Assembly: GCA_000827325.1 (NCBI GenBank)
Contig: KN832875.1
Span: 992,001-1,056,000, forward strand
Source: Oidiodendron maius Zn
Taxonomy: Eukaryota > Ascomycota > Leotiomycetes > Myxotrichaceae
Direction: 5' to 3'
DNA: 64,000 nt
Position numbers and translations under genes: made by a program. Position 1 is the first letter of the stretch. Each line of letters starts with the position of its first letter. The notes beneath the pieces are model-generated. The model did not search any database and was not told the origin of the DNA. It saw only the letters and a program-made list of their open reading frames with translations. This document shows, one piece after another, positions 58,575-64,000 of this stretch.

Positions 58575-59434
58575 ATGCCTCGATCAGCAACAGATGCCAC
58601 GCGATTTACCTCCGTCACACCGCATGCCACGGCGAAAGGTCATCCGCCTGGCTCAGGAACATGGGCCATACCTGGAAGGAAATCAGGACCATCAGGAGAG
58701 ACACCTCAGGAGAAGGTCCGGCGATTGAGAGCTGCTGCAGATGCTGCAAAGCTGGGCCAGATTTCGACTTTTGACAAGCTGGTTATCAGGGGGCGAGTAT
58801 GGGCGGATAGAGCACATCGGTTTACAACCCTAACTGTGGTCGGCGCAACATGTATACCACTCCCTTTTACTAAATTGAGTAATGTTACGCGAATAAGGTG
58901 AACGGAAACTAACTTCAGGACGAAATAGTTATTGCTGGCTGTGTCACAGTATATGCTTCCGGTGACATGATAATATACAATCGTCGAAAACGTGCCGAGT
59001 TCAATGCAGAGCAAAAGGCGAGATATGAAGCGGCTATCCATACTGCCACAGTTGCAATAAAATCAGGAACGGCAACAGAGGCTCAGATCGAATTCATGGA
59101 GAGGGATAAGGCAAAGCAGGCCCACATGGCGGCTCTCGCAAATAGGAAAAGCATTTTCAAGAAGGGTTCGGAATGGCTATTTTCAGGGCTGAAGAAGGAG
59201 GAGCAAGCCGAAGTAGGCGGGGGCCCTGAAGCGTTGAACGGAATTGGAAATTCATTAAATCGAATCGCGAAGGAGGAAGCTACAGGTCTAAAAGACAAAG
59301 CCAAGGAAGCATTCTCCAGTGAGAAAAAGAGACAAGTTGGGGGACCACTGGATCAATTAGGAACCTCGGCGGAGACTGCTATGGACTCGTCAAAATCTGG
59401 GGGGTGGATGTCCTTTATCACGAGACGGTCGTGA
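58575..59434 (+). CDS. COX14-like cytochrome c oxidase assembly protein, mitochondrial
   Basis: Two exons, 58575..58851 and 58929..59434, 260 residues. The 77-bp intron interrupts the single membrane helix; joined it reads TTLTVVGATFIAGCVTVYAS, followed by DMIIYNRRKRAEF. The block KLVIRGRVWADRAHRFT before it matches the fungal cytochrome oxidase assembly family (COX14/PF14880 by memory). Cox14 of yeast is a small inner-membrane protein that couples Cox1 synthesis to assembly; fungal relatives of this type are longer with a soluble C-terminal part, as here. The N-terminus is basic and hydroxylated (MPRSATDATRFTSVTPHATA), fitting import. The C-terminal 120 residues are Lys/Glu/Ser-rich and look flexible. 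Confidence 0.78.
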
Positions 59435-60546
59435 ATTGTACGTTTTGGATTGGGCACTGTATCATAAGGGAAGATTGTCCTGCATCGGGCACGGCGTTTT
59501 GATGATTTAATATACACTGTATAACGGAGGTCAGCATAGCCAAGTCGACACTCAATCCATATAACTTCTTTGGCTTTCTGAGGCTGGATTTAACCCTTCT
59601 ATTCTGTTCCGTGCTAATTACGTACCAAATATTGACATTAAGTCGGCCATTGTAAGGCTTTCTTATCTTGCTCTTGAGATGTAAAAAGCTGAAAAAGCTG
59701 GAATCTCTACTTTCAGGTGAAGAAAAGTTAAGGATGAGCTACCTATCTCTGTTCTATGGCCTGTAGACTTCCAATGTAAAAGTTATGATTGAGAAAACTG
59801 TATTACTTTATGATGAGATGAGCTGCTTGTCTCTCCGATTGTTCTTTTCCCTTTTGCCTGCTCTTGTTGCCCATACCATATCTGCTCAATAGCCTAATAT
59901 TAGTCAGATGTTTACTTACATTTCAGAAATATCTTGTGTTGAGATAAACTTACCAAGCGTTGAGAATCTTAGCAGTTTGGCAGTTCATCTGCGTTAAAGG
60001 ACAGCTGGGGCCATATTTTGTACAAATAACCAATTATTGAATATAAACATGGTTTATGAGCTGGGCAATAGAGGCATTCATGCGGTTGGGCCTATTTAGA
60101 ACTCCTAAGCCCGAATAAGATCCCAGGGTCGCTACAGTTCTTAGATGCTCTGTTACATACTGGTGTGAAATTGACAGATCACCAACAGATATATCTTCGC
60201 CGGTAATACAGAGAGTAGTTCGAGGAAGGGTTTACCTCTTACCGCAATCAACCTCAACCCATCCATCTTAAACCGTCTCAAGGTTATGGGCAGAATGATG
60301 TTTGAATCTGCATTGATATGCCCACACACCGTCATAATGGGGTAGATACATGGTAGTGCAGATTTAATGGTATGGAGGTATCAGATGACTACATGAGGAA
60401 ATACATATACCCCAGTTTTGGGAGTAGAAAGAGTGTGGTGTGGCGACTACCTGCCGCCTTCTAGATCCAACTTGTCCGCCCAAAAAAAATACAATAGTGA
60501 TCACCTGAGCATCCAGTGATTTGTCATAGAATTGAGACCTGAAGGC
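59435..60546. other. Convergent intergenic region
   Basis: This 1.1-kb AT-rich spacer lies between two 3' ends. No gene, repeat or RNA could be supported. Confidence 0.5.
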
Positions 60547-61893
60547 TTATAACCTCCTAGCATTATCGCATTCCTCCAGAAACCGGTAGATTCCCTCCAG
60601 ACCCTCGTAATCGGAAGTGTCTCTGAGCTCGCTTGGCTTCGCAAAATATTCAGACCCAGTATCACTTCCATACTCCATGCTTTCATAACCATCCAACCAT
60701 GGATTATCGTTGACAGCATCTACGGCCTCGTAGTCATAATCAATCTGAGAGCGTAAGGTACCTCCAGGTGAGGATAGGATTTGCTCTGAGGTAGGGGCAA
60801 AAGGGAATATTAAAGCGACATTTGCTCCAATACTAGAGCCGAATTCTGGATCTTGGTGGATGACACCCCGTTGCACACCGACCTCATCACATAGACGCTC
60901 AACAGTCGAGGCATCGCAACCAGGGAACCGAACGCGGAGAATGGACTTCAGCTCTAAGGTGATAGGGAGATCGCCAAGACTGGACAGACGTTTGAGATCG
61001 TTCATTGTAGCAGCTAGATCCTTCAGGGCACGAGAGAAATCAACAGACAGGACATCTAAGAAGCCGTCCGTGTTCAAGCTTGGAGAACAACTCTCGGTGT
61101 CTGCACCGAAGGCAGCACCAAGAGGGCTGAGCGCGGTAATAGTTGGGTTGATGTGAAAGTCGATATAGGAACCTGGAATGTTTCTCGACATCGATTGCAT
61201 CTTCCGGTATGTCTCTTCTTGGAGACTCGTAACGGCTCGGTATCTCTTCTCACCGCTCGGAGCCATCCCGTCAAACTGAGCCTTCTGGCCAGAAAACCAG
61301 AAAGCACGAACTGCAGCTGATACATTGTGCACTACCTGCGCCGGTCCGGCAGGTGTGTGAGAAAAGTATCGGGCTCCGCCAATCCGTCCCCCGCCGAGAG
61401 TATAGCCCCCAGCGGTTCGAGGGAGAGCTCCGCCAGTTAGATTCGGGCGCAGAGTTGAGGCAAAAGGAGTTCGAGTTGTGAGCCTCGAGACAGCAGTTGA
61501 GGTTGCAGAGGTTGGGAACGAGGCGCGGCTGTACTTTGCAGCATGGCCTGGGCTAGTGCTCATATATCTTCGAACTGTAGCACTTATGGCATTATGAGTC
61601 GTATACCACCGTCCTTTGCTCTGTCGTAGAACTGCAACAGGGTGAAGTGGTTGACGTGGACCATTTCTGACGAGAACTGGCTCGAGCCCACTATTGATAG
61701 GGCGTGTTGCCTCTACAAATCGCGCTTTAATAACGTTCGAGGCCTTCGTGGCTGCATGCCTAGTTCGCCATTAGTATTCTCATGCTCAGCCAGACTGCCG
61801 GGCGATGAAGGTATAACCAGACAGTGTGCAGTGGATTCTTTACCTGAGAATTCTCATGGCTATGGGAGCCCAGATACCTCCAGCCGGCGCCAT
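60547..61893 (-). CDS. Conserved fungal protein, function unknown, possibly mitochondrial
   Basis: Two exons, complement(60547..61759, 61844..61893), 420 residues. The 50-bp first exon encodes MAPAGGIWAPIAMRIL and the 84-bp intron joins it to RHAATKASNVIKARFVE; the open frame continues without a break to the stop. A caller using only long frames would start too late, at Met 61563. The first 130 residues are basic and Ser/Thr/Arg-rich, compatible with mitochondrial import. The conserved part begins at ARYFSHTPAGPAQVVHNVS and includes SYIDFHINPTITALSPLGAAF and VRFPGCDASTVERLCDEVGV. It ends with an acidic tail. Homologues are sometimes labelled casein kinase II beta 2 subunit, as I recall, but the CK2-beta zinc finger is absent, so I do not accept that name. 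Confidence 0.8.
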
Positions 61894-64000
61894 GATGACA
61901 GCTGGCCGAGACGATGCAGATGATCTTTGAAGAGATGAGGTTATGCGCAGGTATATCCCGCCGTTTCCGCCACTGTCAAGCCGCAATTCTGCACAGCCAC
62001 AGAAGGTAGATCGGTTATCGTGCTGCTAGCGACAATTTAGTTCTCAAGCAAAATTATTTTCCCTCGCGAACTTTCTCCAAATATCCATCTCATCCTCCAG
62101 CTAAACCAGGATGACGCCGGACCAGCCCATCCAATATGGGATCTTACTTCCCTTCATGGATCAAGCCTTTTCTTCTTCCCTATGCGTCTAGCGACATGAT
62201 GATCCGAAGCCTAGCCAACAGTGTAAGTTACCGCACAACTTCTCCCAACTACCATCATCTATTTGTCTTATTTTGATGAGAATATTACACAATTGAACAA
62301 TCCAACTCTTACATTTCAATGGGGATTTGTATTTTCTATTTCTGAACTGCTAGCATGGATGATGCGGAGCTATTCCACACATCGAATGAAGTTTTACTAA
62401 TTCCCATCAGGGTTTTACTGCTCAAATGACACCTTAGACAGTATAACGCTTCCAGATTGTTGCAACAGAAGTTGCTAAACTACCGCATTAGACTCATATT
62501 TGTGCAGTTATTGGTTCAAAAGGTTCGTGAACGATATTTCACATATTTTCTCCACCAAGGGCGTGATGATTTCAAGACACAAATAGGAATTCCTCATTCT
62601 GAAGTTATCATGTTGATTCCGTCTCTATTAAGTTTCAGCCTTGTCTGACCCTCACATACTCTCCACTATTGCTGTTGCTTTGAGGTTCATGTGCACTTAC
62701 TGACCTGGCTGGGCAATTAGGTATATATCTCCCAATTCTATTCCGCTTTCGCTATTTCATGAAGAATTTTGAACGAACGGGCGGACAGACTGCGCGCTCC
62801 TACGTATACTGTCATTAAAGCAAGGCGTACAAACCTTGTGAGAGCATATGGTTTGGAAGTGCTTGTTGAGAACTCGTCAGCTGACTAGAGCGAGACCGGT
62901 GGAATTTTCAAATGATACATAGATCGTACATGATACTAACACGATGCTCTAGGTATATCATATGATCTCTTTTAGATTTTATTTCTTGGACCATAACCTA
63001 TATGATGATCTGTTTATTCACACTGTTTGAGGCTTTGGGTCCACCTTCGCCGATGAACATATTTACAAAAATCTGATTTAATGAGGTATGTGAAGCTGAA
63101 TGGACGATGTAGGGACCCAGCTAACATTGCCTAGCCTGAAATTTGTTTATGGTTTTTACATCTTGCAGAATCACTGCGGATTGCGGAAAAATTTCTGCTA
63201 ACACTTTTGTCTTACTAGCATATAACACGAACAGAAGCCGACTAATAATTTGGTTGCATGAGAAGGTAAGGTAAATTTTCTACCAGTCTCTTATCGATGC
63301 CAGCATGATAGCTCTGATGAATCCAAATATTTCGCTGTGTTCTTTCCGAGTTAAATCATTGAAGAAACATATATTTCACCTTGGAGAACTGAGATAGTTT
63401 CTCTTACTTGTACAGACGTTCCAGAAACTCTTTATTGAAGGAGTCAGCAGCTAATATAATGTTCAGGTAAATTACAACTCCTGCATATCTGCGGTGAAAA
63501 TACAATATCTCGTATGGTACTTTGCGCTATAAATAGAGTAACATTATTTATTATTTACAACTCAATGCTGACTATGATGCCGCGAGACATGTTGAAGGTT
63601 TGTTGGATGATCTCAGCCATAAATCCTCAAGGTCAATTGCATGAATTAAAGGCCAGCCGCAAATGGGTATCGAGTGCCAAAGAAGAGTTATGCGTGAAAA
63701 TAGGTAGAAACGCCTAATTTCAAGCCACATAGAACAATAAAGAAGGGTTTGCTTAACGCCTGGGGTATACCTCGTGTCGTAAACGCAGTTGCGCAGAAAT
63801 CATCCTTGAGCAAGTCTGAAGACACATCCAAACCAATTTCAAGACAACCTATGCATGCTTCAGTCAAAAATTAATGCATTCAGGACATGACCCTCCTCCC
63901 ATCCTTCAGTTTCGAGAGACTCAGAAGGTCGCAAGAGCCTTCCCATGTACGCAAGTTTGAGACGCTTTGGTGGTTGGAGCTGGAAGAATTTTAGTCAAAC
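61894..64000. other. AT-rich gene-free region at right edge
   Basis: About 2.1 kb with no frame longer than 93 codons that looks like protein. Composition is clearly more AT-rich than the gene blocks, especially from 62250. No tandem array, tRNA or recognisable transposon was found. The first part includes the promoter of the gene to its left. Confidence 0.5.

Noticed and set aside
62268-62360. TTGATGA followed by CTGA, second snoRNA-like spacing
   Set aside because: C box lacks the purine start, no stem, no guide match.
63000-63080. ATGATGA and CTGA about 70 nt apart, snoRNA-like
   Set aside because: No terminal stem, no C'/D' pair and no guide complementary to rRNA that I recognise; chance in AT-rich DNA.

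Overview
The window looks like nuclear DNA of a filamentous ascomycete (Pezizomycotina). Genes carry short introns (mostly 45-100 bp, GT...AG, branch points such as CTAAC or CTGAC). Many families are typical of this group: Zn2Cys6 and DUF3425 bZIP regulators, a PDR-type ABC transporter, DUF3405, DUF2458, a luciferase-fold DUF5519 protein and CorA-like proteins. I do not assign a class or genus. Most of the content is ordinary conserved fungal housekeeping sequence. I saw no transposon, CRISPR array, rRNA or convincing tRNA.

Layout, left to right. 1-11.5 kb: the 3' end of a Zn2Cys6-type regulator running off the left edge, a class II aldolase, a bZIP regulator, a GC-rich gene-free 2.8 kb, ethanolamine kinase EKI1 and a GNAT acetyltransferase. 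12-23 kb: a CorA-like protein, endopolyphosphatase PPN1 and a large PDR ABC transporter in seven exons. 24.8-37 kb is the densest and best conserved block: MSH5, EMC5, eEF1B-beta (EFB1) with a U18 C/D snoRNA in its second intron, mitochondrial disaggregase HSP78, p24 cargo receptor EMP24 and the GTPase ARF1. 37-49 kb: a DUF5519 membrane protein, a DUF3405 Golgi-type protein, splicing factor CUS2 and SIP5. 50-62 kb: D-arabinose dehydrogenase ARA2, a tyrosine-type DAHP synthase (ARO4) with a Gcn4/CpcA site, a CxxC protein of unknown role, a 3-ketoacyl-CoA thiolase, a DUF2458 protein, a COX14-like assembly factor and a conserved unknown protein. 62-64 kb is AT-rich and holds no gene I can support.

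How the parts connect. EFB1 with U18 and HSP78 are transcribed divergently from 376 bp, joining translation, rRNA methylation and mitochondrial proteostasis. EMP24 and ARF1, both in COPI/COPII traffic, share a 618 bp divergent promoter. ARO4 and the CxxC gene share a 615 bp region with a perfect TGAGTCA site.

The strongest non-obvious result is the U18 snoRNA: C, D', C' and D boxes, a terminal stem and a 12-nt guide complementary to a conserved LSU rRNA segment, in the same host gene as in budding yeast. Other points are four AAG 3' splice sites, two supported by strongly conserved flanking protein; an 18-bp last coding exon in EMP24 that supplies the conserved tail; and a thiolase without a recognisable peroxisomal signal. 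I found no clearly new multi-gene system. Exon joins were worked out by eye from splice signals, reading frame and remembered family sequences, not from transcripts.
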